From Roseomonas gilardii (lineage in GTDB: Bacteria; Pseudomonadota; Alphaproteobacteria; Acetobacterales; Acetobacteraceae), in assembly GCF_001941945.1 (NCBI RefSeq), contig NZ_CP015584.1, positions 248,001-312,000 of the forward strand: a stretch of 64,000 nt of DNA. The letters run 5' to 3'. The notes below the pieces were generated by a model. The model saw only the letters and a program-made list of their open reading frames with translations, had not been told where the DNA came from and did not search any database. The position numbers and the translations under genes are program-made. Shown here one piece after another: positions 41,556 through 50,278 of the stretch; positions within the stretch are counted from its first letter, which is position 1; each line of letters begins with the position of its first letter.

Positions 41556-42347
41556 GTGGCATCCGCTGAGAGACAATGGGAGCCTCACTTGATCAGGATG
41601 CTCGGCCGCGCCGGCCGCGTGCCCGCCGCCCTCGCGGGCGCCGTGCTCATCTGGTGGGTTCTCAGCGCCTTGCCGGGCGTGAATCCCGTCTTCCTGCCGA
41701 ACCCACTTGCCGTCGCCCGTGCCTTCGTCGAGCTGTGGCAGGACGGGACCCTTCTTGGCGACCTGCGCGTTTCGCTCGGGCGCGCGGCCATCGGCTTCGC
41801 CATCGGCTCCATCCTGGGCGTGCTGGTGGGGTTGCTGACATCGCGCACGCGCCTGATCGGCCATGCCGTGACGCCCATGCTGATGCTGCTGCGGCCCATC
41901 CCCGCCATCGCCCTCGTGCCGCTCGCCATCGTCTGGTTCGGCATCGGGGAGGGATCGAAGCACTTCGTGATCGCCTACACCGTCTTCCTCGCCGTCTGGC
42001 TCAGCACGCATCACGGCGCCTCCTCCGTCGCGGGCACCTATATCCGCGCCTCCCGCTCTCTGGGCGCCGGCCATCTGCGGGAGTTCTTCGAGGTCGTGGT
42101 GCCCGCCGCCGCGCCGCATATCGTGGCGGGCCTGCGCATGGGGGCGGCGTTGGCCTTCCTCTCCCTGGTCGCGGCGGAGCTGACGGGTGCCTCCTCCGGC
42201 ATCGGCTTCCGCATCCAGGAGGCGCGCCAGTTCATGCAGACCGACGTGATGTTCGTGAACCTGATCCTCCTTGGCGTGCTCGGGGCGGCGCTGGATGCTG
42301 CCTTCGTCGCCGCCAGCCGCCGCCTCGTGCACTGGGAGGTCATGTGA
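41541..42347 (+). CDS. NitT/TauT-type ABC transporter permease
   Basis: 268-residue inner-membrane permease of the SsuC/TauC family with about six helices. The EAA-type loop is SLGAGHLREFFEVVVPAAAP. The start is uncertain: ATG 41541 lacks a clear ribosome site and overlaps the putative operator, while ATG 41598 (MLGRAGRVPAAL) begins just before the first helix. Its final ATGTGA overlaps the GTG start of the ATPase gene. Part of a complete importer with the next two genes. Confidence 0.86.
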   Translation: MTSYDVASAERQWEPHLIRMLGRAGRVPAALAGAVLIWWVLSALPGVNPVFLPNPLAVARAFVELWQDGTLLGDLRVSLGRAAIGFAIGSILGVLVGLLTSRTRLIGHAVTPMLMLLRPIPAIALVPLAIVWFGIGEGSKHFVIAYTVFLAVWLSTHHGASSVAGTYIRASRSLGAGHLREFFEVVVPAAAPHIVAGLRMGAALAFLSLVAAELTGASSGIGFRIQEARQFMQTDVMFVNLILLGVLGAALDAAFVAASRRLVHWEVM

Positions 42348-43135
42348 GCACCGCCCCGCTTTCCGTCGGCGAAGTCCGCGCGACCGCGGCCGAGGTCCTC
42401 TTCATGGGCCGCCGCGGGCCGGTACAGGCGCTGGCCCCCACGGACCTGCTTCTGCGGCCGGGTTCCTTCACCGCGCTCATCGGCCCCTCCGGCTGCGGCA
42501 AGTCCACCCTGCTCAACGCCATCGCCGGCTTCGCGCCCCTGTCCGGCGGCGTGGTGACGCTGGATGGCCGCCCCATCCGCGGACCTGGCCCTGAGGTCGG
42601 CGTCGTCTTCCAGCAATATGCGCTGTTCCCCTGGTTCACCGCGCGCGGGAATGTGGAATTCGCGCTCAAGCGGCTCGGCCATTCCGCCGCTGACCGGCGC
42701 CGGACGGCGGATGGCGCGCTGGCGGAGGTCGGCCTCGCCGGACGGGGCGATTCCTATCCCGGCCAGCTTTCGGGCGGCATGAAGCAGCGCGTGGCGCTGG
42801 CGCGCACCCTGGCGGCGCGGCCCAAGGTGCTGCTGATGGACGAGCCTTTCGGGGCGCTGGACGCCCAGACCCGGGCCTCGATGCACGAGTTGCTGCTCGG
42901 CGTCTGGGAGGCGCACCGCACCACCGTGCTCTTCGTCACGCATGACGTGGACGAGGCGCTGGTGCTAGCGGATCGTGTCCATGTCATGGCGGCCGGCCCC
43001 GGCCGGATCATCGAGACGATCGAGCTGGGCGATCGTGCCGCCCGGGTCGGCGCCGAGGTGGGTCCCGAATATCTCGCCCAGCGCAACCGCATCATGAGTC
43101 TCCTCCGCCACGCGTCCCCGGCCGAGGCGGCCTGA
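42344..43135 (+). CDS. NitT/TauT-type ABC transporter ATPase
   Basis: 263-residue ATPase with Walker A GPSGCGKST, Q-loop VVFQQYALFPW, signature LSGGMKQRVALAR, Walker B VLLMDEPFGALD and switch His in VTHDVDEAL, as in SsuB/TauB. The start is GTG at 42344, overlapping the permease stop, with GGGAGG just upstream; the same frame is open much further but only as a shadow of the permease gene. Energises import with the permease and binding protein. Confidence 0.9.
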   Translation: MSTAPLSVGEVRATAAEVLFMGRRGPVQALAPTDLLLRPGSFTALIGPSGCGKSTLLNAIAGFAPLSGGVVTLDGRPIRGPGPEVGVVFQQYALFPWFTARGNVEFALKRLGHSAADRRRTADGALAEVGLAGRGDSYPGQLSGGMKQRVALARTLAARPKVLLMDEPFGALDAQTRASMHELLLGVWEAHRTTVLFVTHDVDEALVLADRVHVMAAGPGRIIETIELGDRAARVGAEVGPEYLAQRNRIMSLLRHASPAEAA

Positions 43136-43146
43136 CCCCTATCCCG

Positions 43147-44142
43147 ATGGACCGACCGATGACCCGCGTCACACGCCGAGCCCTTGCCGGCTCCCTCCTC
43201 CTCGCCCCCGCGATCATCCCCGGCCTGGCGCGTGCCCAGGCCGCGCGGCCCGTCCGGGTCGGCGGCGGCCTCTTCGCCGAGGCGCCGCAATTCGCGCTGG
43301 CGCAGGAGCGTAACCTGTTCGGGGCTGCGGGCCTGGCTCCGGCCGTCACCAACTTCCCCACCGGGCGGGAGGCCTTCGAGGCCTTGATCGGCGGCCAGGT
43401 CGATCTCGCGATGATGGCGGAGTTGCCTGTCGTGGTCGGGGCACTGCGCGCGCAGAAGTTCGGCGTTGTCAGCACGCTGTCCCGCTACAAGGGCATGCGC
43501 ATCGTCACGAAGAAGCGGGACGGCGCGGCCCCCACGCTGGCCTCGCTGGCGGGTCGGAAATTCGGCGTCACGCTGGGCACCAACACGCATTTCATGCTGA
43601 TGACGGAACTGGCTGCGGCCGGCATCCGGGCCGAGATCGTCAATATCGGCCCGCCCGACCTCATCGCGGCCCTCGCGCGCGGCGATGTGGATGCGGCGGC
43701 CCCCTTCCCGAACGCCTATGCCGGGGCGCGCCGCGCGCTGGGCGCCGACTATGCCGAGATTCCCGTCACGACCTACCAGCCGACCTATCTCCTCGTCGCC
43801 TCCGAGCCCTTCGCCCGGGACGTCGATGTGACAGGCCGTTTCCTTTCCGCCCTGCTCAGGGCCGAGGCGGCCATGGCGACCGAGACCGAGGCGGCGCAGG
43901 CGGCGGTCGCGAAGCTGGCGGGCCGGGCGCAGAACCTGGAGGCCGTGCGCGCGGCCTGGCCCGATTACGATGCAAGGATCACCCTCGACCGGCCGCTGCT
44001 CGACCTGATGGAGCGCGAGGGCCGCTGGCTGGCCGAGACCGGGGCTGCCCGTGGCGCTTCCGCCGACCCCGCTGTCTTCCGCGCGGCGATCGCGGAGGCG
44101 CCGCTGCGCGCCGTGAGCCCCGATCGCGTGACCCTGGGCTGA
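43147..44142 (+). CDS. NitT/TauT-type ABC substrate-binding protein
   Basis: 331-residue periplasmic binding protein with a Tat-like N-terminus (TRVTRRALAGSLLLAPAII, cleavage near ARAQ). The mature part: RVGGGLFAEAPQFALAQERN, FPTGREAFEALIGGQVDLAM, and a second-lobe GVTLGTNTHFMLMTELAAA. Ligands of the family are sulfonates, nitrate, or thiamine-like pyrimidines. The adjacent amidohydrolase suggests a nitrogenous heterocycle or aminated compound rather than a sulfonate. Confidence 0.86.
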   Translation: MDRPMTRVTRRALAGSLLLAPAIIPGLARAQAARPVRVGGGLFAEAPQFALAQERNLFGAAGLAPAVTNFPTGREAFEALIGGQVDLAMMAELPVVVGALRAQKFGVVSTLSRYKGMRIVTKKRDGAAPTLASLAGRKFGVTLGTNTHFMLMTELAAAGIRAEIVNIGPPDLIAALARGDVDAAAPFPNAYAGARRALGADYAEIPVTTYQPTYLLVASEPFARDVDVTGRFLSALLRAEAAMATETEAAQAAVAKLAGRAQNLEAVRAAWPDYDARITLDRPLLDLMEREGRWLAETGAARGASADPAVFRAAIAEAPLRAVSPDRVTLG

Positions 44143-44145
44143 TCG

Positions 44146-45549
44146 ATGCCGTCCCTTTCGCCCGAGATCCTGTCCGCGCCCCGCCTGCTGCTGCGGCCGG
44201 GGCAGGTCCTGCTGCCGGAAGGCTTCGCGGCGGATATCGCCGTCCTGGTGGAGAATGGCCGCTTCGCCGCGGTCGGCCCGGCCACCGCGATCCTCGCCGC
44301 GAATGCGGACCTCGTCCCCATCGACCTGCCGGATCATGCGCTGATGCCCGGCTTCATCGACGCGCATCATCATCTGACGCAGGCCATCGGCAAGTCGCTC
44401 GCCTTCGGGGAGCCCTCCGAGATCTTCCGCCGCATCTGGGTGCCGATGGAATCCCATCTGGGCGGGGAGATGGCGTGGCTCTCCGCGAAGCTCGCGGCGT
44501 TGGAGGCGTTGCGCGGCGGCTTCACGACCGTGGTGGATGCCGGGACGCGGCACGAGGGCGATCTCGATCCCATCGCCGTGGCGGTCCGGGAGGCCGGGCT
44601 CCGCACCGTGCTCGGCCTGATCTGCAACGATGCGGCGGGGCCGGAGCCGGCCGATCCGGCCCCGATTCTCGCGCGGGCGGAGCGGCACCTTGCCCGTTGG
44701 GGCCAGGACAGCCTGGTCCATCCCTCCCTCGCCATCTCCATCCCGGAGGTGGCGACCGATGCCATGCTGCACCGGGTCGCCTCCCTCTGCGCCGAGGCGG
44801 GCGTGCCGTTCCAGACCCATGCCAATGAGCATCTCGTCGCCGTGGAGCGCTCGCTCGTCGCGCGCGGGCTTCGGCCGGTGGAGCATCTGCGGGCCGCCGG
44901 CGCGCTGAACGCATCGGCGCTCCTGGCCCATGCGACCCTGGTCACGCCGCGCGAGATCGGCCTGCTGCGCGACAGCGGCGCCGCGGTGGCCTATTGCCCC
45001 GTTGCCTCGCAGTGGAAGGGGAACGCCGTTGCGCCCGCCACCGCCATGCTGGAGATGGGCGTGCCGCTGGCGCTGGGCACCGACGCCACCCGGAGCGATG
45101 CCTTCCGCCTGCTCGACGCGGCGGAAGCCTCGCAGCGCCTTGCCTATGGCATCCCGCAGGGCGACTTCTCCTGCGGTGGCGGCTGGCCCTGGATGGTCCA
45201 CGCCACCGCGGCCTCGGCGGACACGCTCGGCCTCGGCGCTGTCACCGGCCGCGTCGCGCCGGGCCTCGCGGCCGATTTCCTTCTGGTGGACCTCGCCGTA
45301 CCGGAACTCGTGCCGTCGCGGGACCTGATGTGGGAACTGACCCGCTTCGGCAACCGCGACCAGATCGAGGCTGTCTTCGTCGCGGGCCGCCTCCGGCTCT
45401 GGCACGGCTGGCCCCTGGACTGGGACGCGCGTGCGGCCATGCGGGAGGTGGCGGCCCGCGCCGGGGCCGCCGTCGCCGGTTCGCCGATCGTCAAGATCCA
45501 CCCGCTCTCGGCAGCCCATCGCGCCGCCGCGGCCAGCGGCACGCACTGA
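44146..45549 (+). CDS. Amidohydrolase-superfamily deaminase/chlorohydrolase-like enzyme
   Basis: 467-residue metal-dependent hydrolase of the TrzA/AtzA/SAH-deaminase group. Metal ligands: H74 and H76 in FIDAHHHLTQ, His in FQTHANEHL, His in LLAHATLVTPRE, and Asp in ALGTDATRSDAF. The N-terminal beta-sandwich precedes the barrel. It probably deaminates or dechlorinates a ring compound imported by the transporter encoded upstream. Follows the binding-protein gene by 3 bp. Confidence 0.85.
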   Translation: MPSLSPEILSAPRLLLRPGQVLLPEGFAADIAVLVENGRFAAVGPATAILAANADLVPIDLPDHALMPGFIDAHHHLTQAIGKSLAFGEPSEIFRRIWVPMESHLGGEMAWLSAKLAALEALRGGFTTVVDAGTRHEGDLDPIAVAVREAGLRTVLGLICNDAAGPEPADPAPILARAERHLARWGQDSLVHPSLAISIPEVATDAMLHRVASLCAEAGVPFQTHANEHLVAVERSLVARGLRPVEHLRAAGALNASALLAHATLVTPREIGLLRDSGAAVAYCPVASQWKGNAVAPATAMLEMGVPLALGTDATRSDAFRLLDAAEASQRLAYGIPQGDFSCGGGWPWMVHATAASADTLGLGAVTGRVAPGLAADFLLVDLAVPELVPSRDLMWELTRFGNRDQIEAVFVAGRLRLWHGWPLDWDARAAMREVAARAGAAVAGSPIVKIHPLSAAHRAAAASGTH

Positions 45550-45567
45550 CCGCCCCCAGGGATCGTT

Positions 45568-46293
45568 ATGCTCCTCGTCATGACCTGCATCGCGCTGGTG
45601 GCGGCCGGCGCCGCGATCCAGGTCGCGGTCGGTGCCGGCCTCAGCATCGTCTGCGGCGCCGCGCTCTTTCTCTGGCTCGGCACCGGCGCCGGCGTGCCGG
45701 TCCTCCTGCTGCTCAACCTCCTCGTCTCCATCCTTGGCACTGCCCTCGGCGGGGTGCGGTTGCGCTGGGGGGATGTGGCCCTGGCATCGGGCTCGATCCT
45801 GCTGGGCTGCGCGGCGGCTGCCCTGTTGCCGCCAATCCCCGAGGCCGCGCTGAAGGCGATGACAGCCGCCGTCCTGCTCCTGGCCGCCTTGCCGCGCCGG
45901 CCGGCGCGCGGCGCCGCGCCCGCCTCCGATCAGGGCTGGAAGGGCATCGCCGGAGCCGGCGTCGTGACAGGCATGCTCACCCTCTGGACCGCCAGCCCCG
46001 GCCCGGTGACCCCCGTCGCGCTGGCCCGCGCCGGGCGTTCCGGCAACGAGGTGCGGCGCGTCATGCAGCCGGTCTCCTGCGTGGGGTATGGTGTGGCCCT
46101 CGCGGTCACCGGCCTGCCCACCACCAGTGCCACGGGGGCTGGCATTCTGTGGAGCCTGATCGCCGCCTGTCTCATCGGGGCGGGCTGCGGCTTCACGCTA
46201 CGGCCCAGGATCGAGCCGGGCCGCGTCGTCAAGCTGATCCGCCTCATCGCGGTGGTGGCTGCCGGGCTGCTTCTGCTCTCGCTGCGGACCTAG
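45568..46293 (+). CDS. TauE/SafE-family membrane permease
   Basis: 241-residue hydrophobic protein with about seven to eight helices, for example MLLVMTCIALVAAGAAIQVA and GIAGAGVVTGMLTLWTASPG. The GAG/ASPGP pattern in each half is typical of TauE/SafE. These transport sulfite, sulfonates or organic acids, often outward. Last gene of the operon, 18 bp after the amidohydrolase; it may export the reaction product. Confidence 0.82.
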   Translation: MLLVMTCIALVAAGAAIQVAVGAGLSIVCGAALFLWLGTGAGVPVLLLLNLLVSILGTALGGVRLRWGDVALASGSILLGCAAAALLPPIPEAALKAMTAAVLLLAALPRRPARGAAPASDQGWKGIAGAGVVTGMLTLWTASPGPVTPVALARAGRSGNEVRRVMQPVSCVGYGVALAVTGLPTTSATGAGILWSLIAACLIGAGCGFTLRPRIEPGRVVKLIRLIAVVAAGLLLLSLRT

Positions 46294-46705
46294 GGCAGGT
46301 CCCGGGACCGCATCGGCGGCCGCCTGGCCGGATCACAGGCCGTGCCCCTGGCTGTGATGTCAGGGCGCCAGCCGAGGGGCGGATGCTGGCCGATGAGGTC
46401 ATGGAAACGACGGTCCACATCGATCGCGGACATGGCCGGTCTTCCCGCCAGCAGGTGTTGTGACAGATGAACCGATGTTCCATTGCCTGTTCGATATGTT
46501 TCTGGAAGCCGTTCCTGGACCTCCACGGACACGCGCAAGCCTCATTCATGCTCGATTGATGATTTCGGATTGATCATCCAGGCCAACACAGCCGCATTCT
46601 TCTTCCCGAGGGGCGCATTATGCTCGAATGCCTCTCAAGTTTTCTCCCGATTCCTGAAACGCCGGTTTAGCCTCCAGTGCCGGACAAGCCCTGGAGAATG
46701 CCGCC
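46294..46705. other. Intergenic region upstream of the peptide-type transporter cluster
   Basis: About 410 bp with no convincing gene on either strand. The 3' part is relatively AT-rich (46470-46640) and presumably holds the promoter for the 46.7-61.2 kb cluster, but no clear -35/-10 pair was singled out. Confidence 0.5.
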
Positions 46706-48391
46706 GTGACCGCCCCGAAGCTCTCGCGCCGCGCCCTGCTCGCCAGTTCCAGCCTTTTCCTGTTGCCCATCCTCGCGATGGGCAGCGCCCTCGCCGCCAC
46801 GCCGGGGGACAAGATCCGCAAGATCACCCTGCTCTGCGCTGCGCAGGCCAGCGACCCGCAGGAATTCCAGGCAGCACAGCTGATCGCCGCCGCATGGCGG
46901 CAGCTTGGCCTCGATGTCGAGGTCAAGGGCCTGCCGCGGCCGCAACTCTCGGATGTCGTCTGGAACAACCGGACGAAGTGGGACACCACGATGTGGCGCA
47001 TGGTCGGTCGGCCAGAGCGGAGCGATCCCGACGAGTTCACCTTCAACTTGTACAACCCGGCCACCATCGCCACCGGGTACAACTTCGTGGCCTACAACAA
47101 CCCGGATTTCCAGAAGCTCGCTGAGGCGCAGCGGGCGCAGCCGGATCCGGAAAAACGCCGTGAGCTGCTGTACCAAGCGCAGGACATGATCAATCGGGAC
47201 CAGCCCTATCTGTTCCTGGTCTATCCCAAGAATGTCCTTGCCTATGACAAGTCCGTCTGGAAGGCGGAGAGCATCGTCGAGCAGAGCGGCATCGGCATCC
47301 GCAACTTCTGGACCTTCCTGCGCGCGGAACCGGCCGGGGCGAAGAAGGACATGGTCTGCAACGCCGCCGAATCGCTGATCGCTCTGAACCCGCTCTATAT
47401 CAGCGGTGCCATCGACAGCTGGGTGACCGAACTGATCTGGGACCGGCTGATGCGGGTCGGCCCCGACGGCCTGCCGCAGCCCTGGGCGGCGGAGACGGTG
47501 ACGCAGGTCGATCCCGCCACCATCGACGTGGTGCTGCGCCAGGGCCAGACCTGGCATGACGGGAAGCCCGTCACCGTGGAGGATGTGGTCTTCTCCTTCG
47601 AGGCGCCGGCGACCAGCGACAAGTCGCCGATGTACAAGCCCTTCGTGGAGAACATCGCCTCGGTGAAGGCGGTGGACGAGCATACCGTCCGCTTCGTGCT
47701 GAAGACGCCGAGCGCGGCCTTCATGACTTCGACCCTGGCCAAGATCAACCTGACGCCCAAGCATGTCTGGAGCCCGATCCTGGCCGATCTGGCGAACAAG
47801 CCACAGAATGCCGAGACGGTGCAGGAGGAGCGCCCGATCGGCTCCGGCCCCTTCAAGGTGGCCCGCTTCAAGCTGAACGAGGAGATCGTGCTGGAGGCCA
47901 ATCCGGCGCATTGGGAAAAGCCCCGGATGGATCGCTGGATCCTGCGGGTGATCACCAATACCGGTGCCGCCCTCGGCATGCTGCCGCGCGGCGAGATCAA
48001 CTTCCTGACCGACTACCGGGGCGATCCGAAGCTGCTGGCCGATCTCGCCAGGAACAATCCCAGCATCCAGGTCGTCGCTACCACGGATATGGGTTTCCGC
48101 TTCGTGGCGCCGAACGCGCGCCGCCCGCCCTTCGACGACGTGCGTTTCCGACGCGCCCTTTCCCTCGCCATCAACCGCCAGCTCATGGTGGCGGCTGCCT
48201 GGAACGGCTTCGCGGCCCCTGCCAATTCCTTTGTCTCGCCGGCCCTGCAGTTCTGGGCGAAGCCCGGCATCGATGATCTGAAGCCGAACATGGCCGAAGC
48301 GAAGAAGCTGCTGGAGGAGGCGGGCTATGTGATCGCCGCTGGCAAGCTGCATTACCCCGCCGGAGTGAAGGAAACGCAGACGGAAGGCTGA
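46706..48391 (+). CDS. Oligopeptide-type ABC substrate-binding protein with permuted lobe order
   Basis: 561-residue SBP_bac_5 protein with Tat-like signal (LSRRALLASSSLFLLPILA). The part normally C-terminal comes first, residues about 40-205: AAQLIAAAWRQLGLDVEVKG, SDPDEFTFNLYN, YNNPDFQKLAEAQ, RRELLYQAQDMINRDQPYLF. The part normally N-terminal follows, about 215-555: LIWDRLMRVGPDGLPQPWAA, GQTWHDGKPVTVEDVVFSFE, RPIGSGPFKVARF, and VRFRRALSLAINRQLM, ending AKKLLEEAGY. Total length is normal for the family, so each half occurs once. GTG start with GGAG 9 bases upstream. First gene of the transporter operon. Confidence 0.85.
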   Translation: MTAPKLSRRALLASSSLFLLPILAMGSALAATPGDKIRKITLLCAAQASDPQEFQAAQLIAAAWRQLGLDVEVKGLPRPQLSDVVWNNRTKWDTTMWRMVGRPERSDPDEFTFNLYNPATIATGYNFVAYNNPDFQKLAEAQRAQPDPEKRRELLYQAQDMINRDQPYLFLVYPKNVLAYDKSVWKAESIVEQSGIGIRNFWTFLRAEPAGAKKDMVCNAAESLIALNPLYISGAIDSWVTELIWDRLMRVGPDGLPQPWAAETVTQVDPATIDVVLRQGQTWHDGKPVTVEDVVFSFEAPATSDKSPMYKPFVENIASVKAVDEHTVRFVLKTPSAAFMTSTLAKINLTPKHVWSPILADLANKPQNAETVQEERPIGSGPFKVARFKLNEEIVLEANPAHWEKPRMDRWILRVITNTGAALGMLPRGEINFLTDYRGDPKLLADLARNNPSIQVVATTDMGFRFVAPNARRPPFDDVRFRRALSLAINRQLMVAAAWNGFAAPANSFVSPALQFWAKPGIDDLKPNMAEAKKLLEEAGYVIAAGKLHYPAGVKETQTEG

Positions 48392-48396
48392 GCGTC

Positions 48397-49371
48397 GTGC
48401 CCTACCTGATCCGGCGCCTGCTGCACATGGTCTTCGTGCTCTGGGCGATCGCCACGGTCGTCTTCCTGATGTTCCGCCTGATGCCGGGCGATCCGAGCAC
48501 GGCCTTCATCGATCCCACCTTCACTGAGGACCAGCAGCGCGAGATCCGGGCGCAGTTCGGGCTGGATAGGCCGCTGCCGGAGCAATACCTCGTCTATCTG
48601 GGCAATCTCCTGCGCGGCGAGTTCGGGCTCTCCTTTCGCCAGCGTCAGCCGGTTCTGGGCCTTGTCCTCGACGTCCTGCCGAACACCCTGCTGCTGACGG
48701 TCAGCGCGCTGCTGGTCGCCTATCTGATCGGCACGGTGCTGGGGGCCCTGATGGCTTGGCGGCGTGGCGGGGCCTTCGAGGCGGTCGCGGTGCCGGTGGT
48801 GCTGGCGACCCGGGCGGCTCCGGAGTTCTGGGTCGGCATGGTGATGCTGGCGGTCTTCGCCTTCGGCCTTGGCTGGTTCCCGTCGGGCGGCGCCAACACG
48901 GCCGGGGCGCAGTACGGCTCGGAGTGGTCGCGTGTCCTCTCGCTCGACTATCTCCGCCATCTCGCTCTTCCGGCCCTGACGCTGGCCATCTACCTGCAAG
49001 GGCTGCCGGCGCTGCTGATGCGCTCCTCGATGCTGGAGGTGATGCGCGAGGAGTTCGTCACCATGGCGCGCATGAAGGGCCTCTCCGAACGCTCGATCAT
49101 GATGCGCCATGCCGCGCGCAACGCGTTGCTGCCGCTGGTCACCGCCTTCGCCCTCGGCTTCGGCCAGTCCGTCGGCGGCAACGTGGTGGTGGAGAACGTC
49201 TTCTCCTGGCCCGGCCTCGGCCGCCTGCTGGCCGACGCGATCGCGGCCAGCGACTATCCCCTGGCGCAATGCGCCTTCCTGCTGATCGCGCTGGTGCTGG
49301 TGCTGATGAACTTCCTGGCCGATCTCCTTTATGGTCTGCTCGACCCCCGGGTGTCCCATGGCCGGGGCTGA
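48397..49371 (+). CDS. Oligopeptide-type ABC permease, DppB-like
   Basis: 324-residue inner-membrane permease: first helix LLHMVFVLWAIATVVFLMFR, the DppB signature RLMPGDPSTAF and periplasmic QFGLDRPLPEQYLVYLGNLL, then the EAA loop MKGLSERSIMMRHAARNALL. GTG start 5 bp after the binding-protein stop. Partner of the DppC-like protein. Confidence 0.9.
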   Translation: MPYLIRRLLHMVFVLWAIATVVFLMFRLMPGDPSTAFIDPTFTEDQQREIRAQFGLDRPLPEQYLVYLGNLLRGEFGLSFRQRQPVLGLVLDVLPNTLLLTVSALLVAYLIGTVLGALMAWRRGGAFEAVAVPVVLATRAAPEFWVGMVMLAVFAFGLGWFPSGGANTAGAQYGSEWSRVLSLDYLRHLALPALTLAIYLQGLPALLMRSSMLEVMREEFVTMARMKGLSERSIMMRHAARNALLPLVTAFALGFGQSVGGNVVVENVFSWPGLGRLLADAIAASDYPLAQCAFLLIALVLVLMNFLADLLYGLLDPRVSHGRG

Positions 49372-50278
49372 GGCGGGCGTGGCGGCACTGCCTGCCCTGG
49401 CACCGGACACCCCGCGCACCGGCGCCTGGCGTGCCTTCCGGCAGTTGCGGCGCGATCCCTATGCGCTGGCCGGCCTGGCCATCTACCTCGTCTTCGTGGC
49501 GGTCGGGCTCGGTGCGGACTGGCTCGCCCCCTACGATCCGATGGAGATCCTCTTCGCCCCGGACGGCAACCTGGCCGCCGCCCTGCCGCCCGGCGCGGAG
49601 CACTGGCTCGGCACCACCAATCTCGGGCGGGACATCTTCTCGCAGCTCGTGATGGCCACCCGGCCCTCCCTGATCGTCGGGCTCTCGGCCGCCGTCGCGG
49701 TGGCCACCATCGGCACGGCCGTCGGGCTGCTGGCCGGGTATTTCGGCGGCTGGATCGATCAGGTCCTGATGCGGCTGGTGGATCTGATCCTGGGCCTGCC
49801 CTTTCTGCCCTTCGTGATCGTCGTCACCGCCCTGCTGGGTCCGGAACTGCGCAACATCGTCCTGGCCGTGGTGCTGCTGCTCTGGCCGAACGCGGCCCGG
49901 GTGATCCGCAGCCAGGTCCTGACCCTGTCCCAGAGGCAATTCGTCGAGGCCGCCCGCGTCACCGGTGCCAGCGAATGGCGGATCCTCTTTGTCCATGTCG
50001 CCCCGGGCGTCTTGCCCTTCTCCGCCCTCTACGGGGCCTTCGCCGTCGGCTGGGCGATCATGGTGCAGGCCAGCGTCTCCTTTCTCGGCTTCGGCGGCAG
50101 CGAGACGATCTCCTGGGGCACGATGCTGCAGGACGCCTATGCCTCGCAGGCGCTGGACCGGGGGCAGTATGCCTGGTTCCTGCCGGCGGGGCTCTGCATC
50201 GTCCTGGTCGTCCTGGCGGGGTTCCTTCTCAGCCGGGGCTACGAGGAACTGCTCTTTCCCAAGCTGAGGGACGAGTGA
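49358..50278 (+). CDS. Oligopeptide-type ABC permease, DppC-like
   Basis: 306-residue permease with the OppC N-terminal helix (DPYALAGLAIYLVFVAVGLG), HWLGTTNLGRDIFSQL preceding the core, and the EAA loop EAARVTGASEWRILFVHVAP. The start at MAGAEAGV overlaps DppB by 14 bp; a GTG-like codon upstream is less likely. Confidence 0.9.
   Translation: MAGAEAGVAALPALAPDTPRTGAWRAFRQLRRDPYALAGLAIYLVFVAVGLGADWLAPYDPMEILFAPDGNLAAALPPGAEHWLGTTNLGRDIFSQLVMATRPSLIVGLSAAVAVATIGTAVGLLAGYFGGWIDQVLMRLVDLILGLPFLPFVIVVTALLGPELRNIVLAVVLLLWPNAARVIRSQVLTLSQRQFVEAARVTGASEWRILFVHVAPGVLPFSALYGAFAVGWAIMVQASVSFLGFGGSETISWGTMLQDAYASQALDRGQYAWFLPAGLCIVLVVLAGFLLSRGYEELLFPKLRDE

Noticed and set aside
41576-43135. 519-codon plus frame suggesting a long ABC fusion protein
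   Set aside because: Only its last 263 codons are the ATPase; the earlier part is an off-frame shadow of the permease, and a GTG with a good ribosome site marks the real start.
42754-45546. 930-codon open frame on the minus strand
   Set aside because: It is antisense to the ABC ATPase, binding-protein and amidohydrolase genes; its translation is Arg/Gly/Asp-rich low-complexity sequence with no family motif, as expected from GC-rich codon bias.
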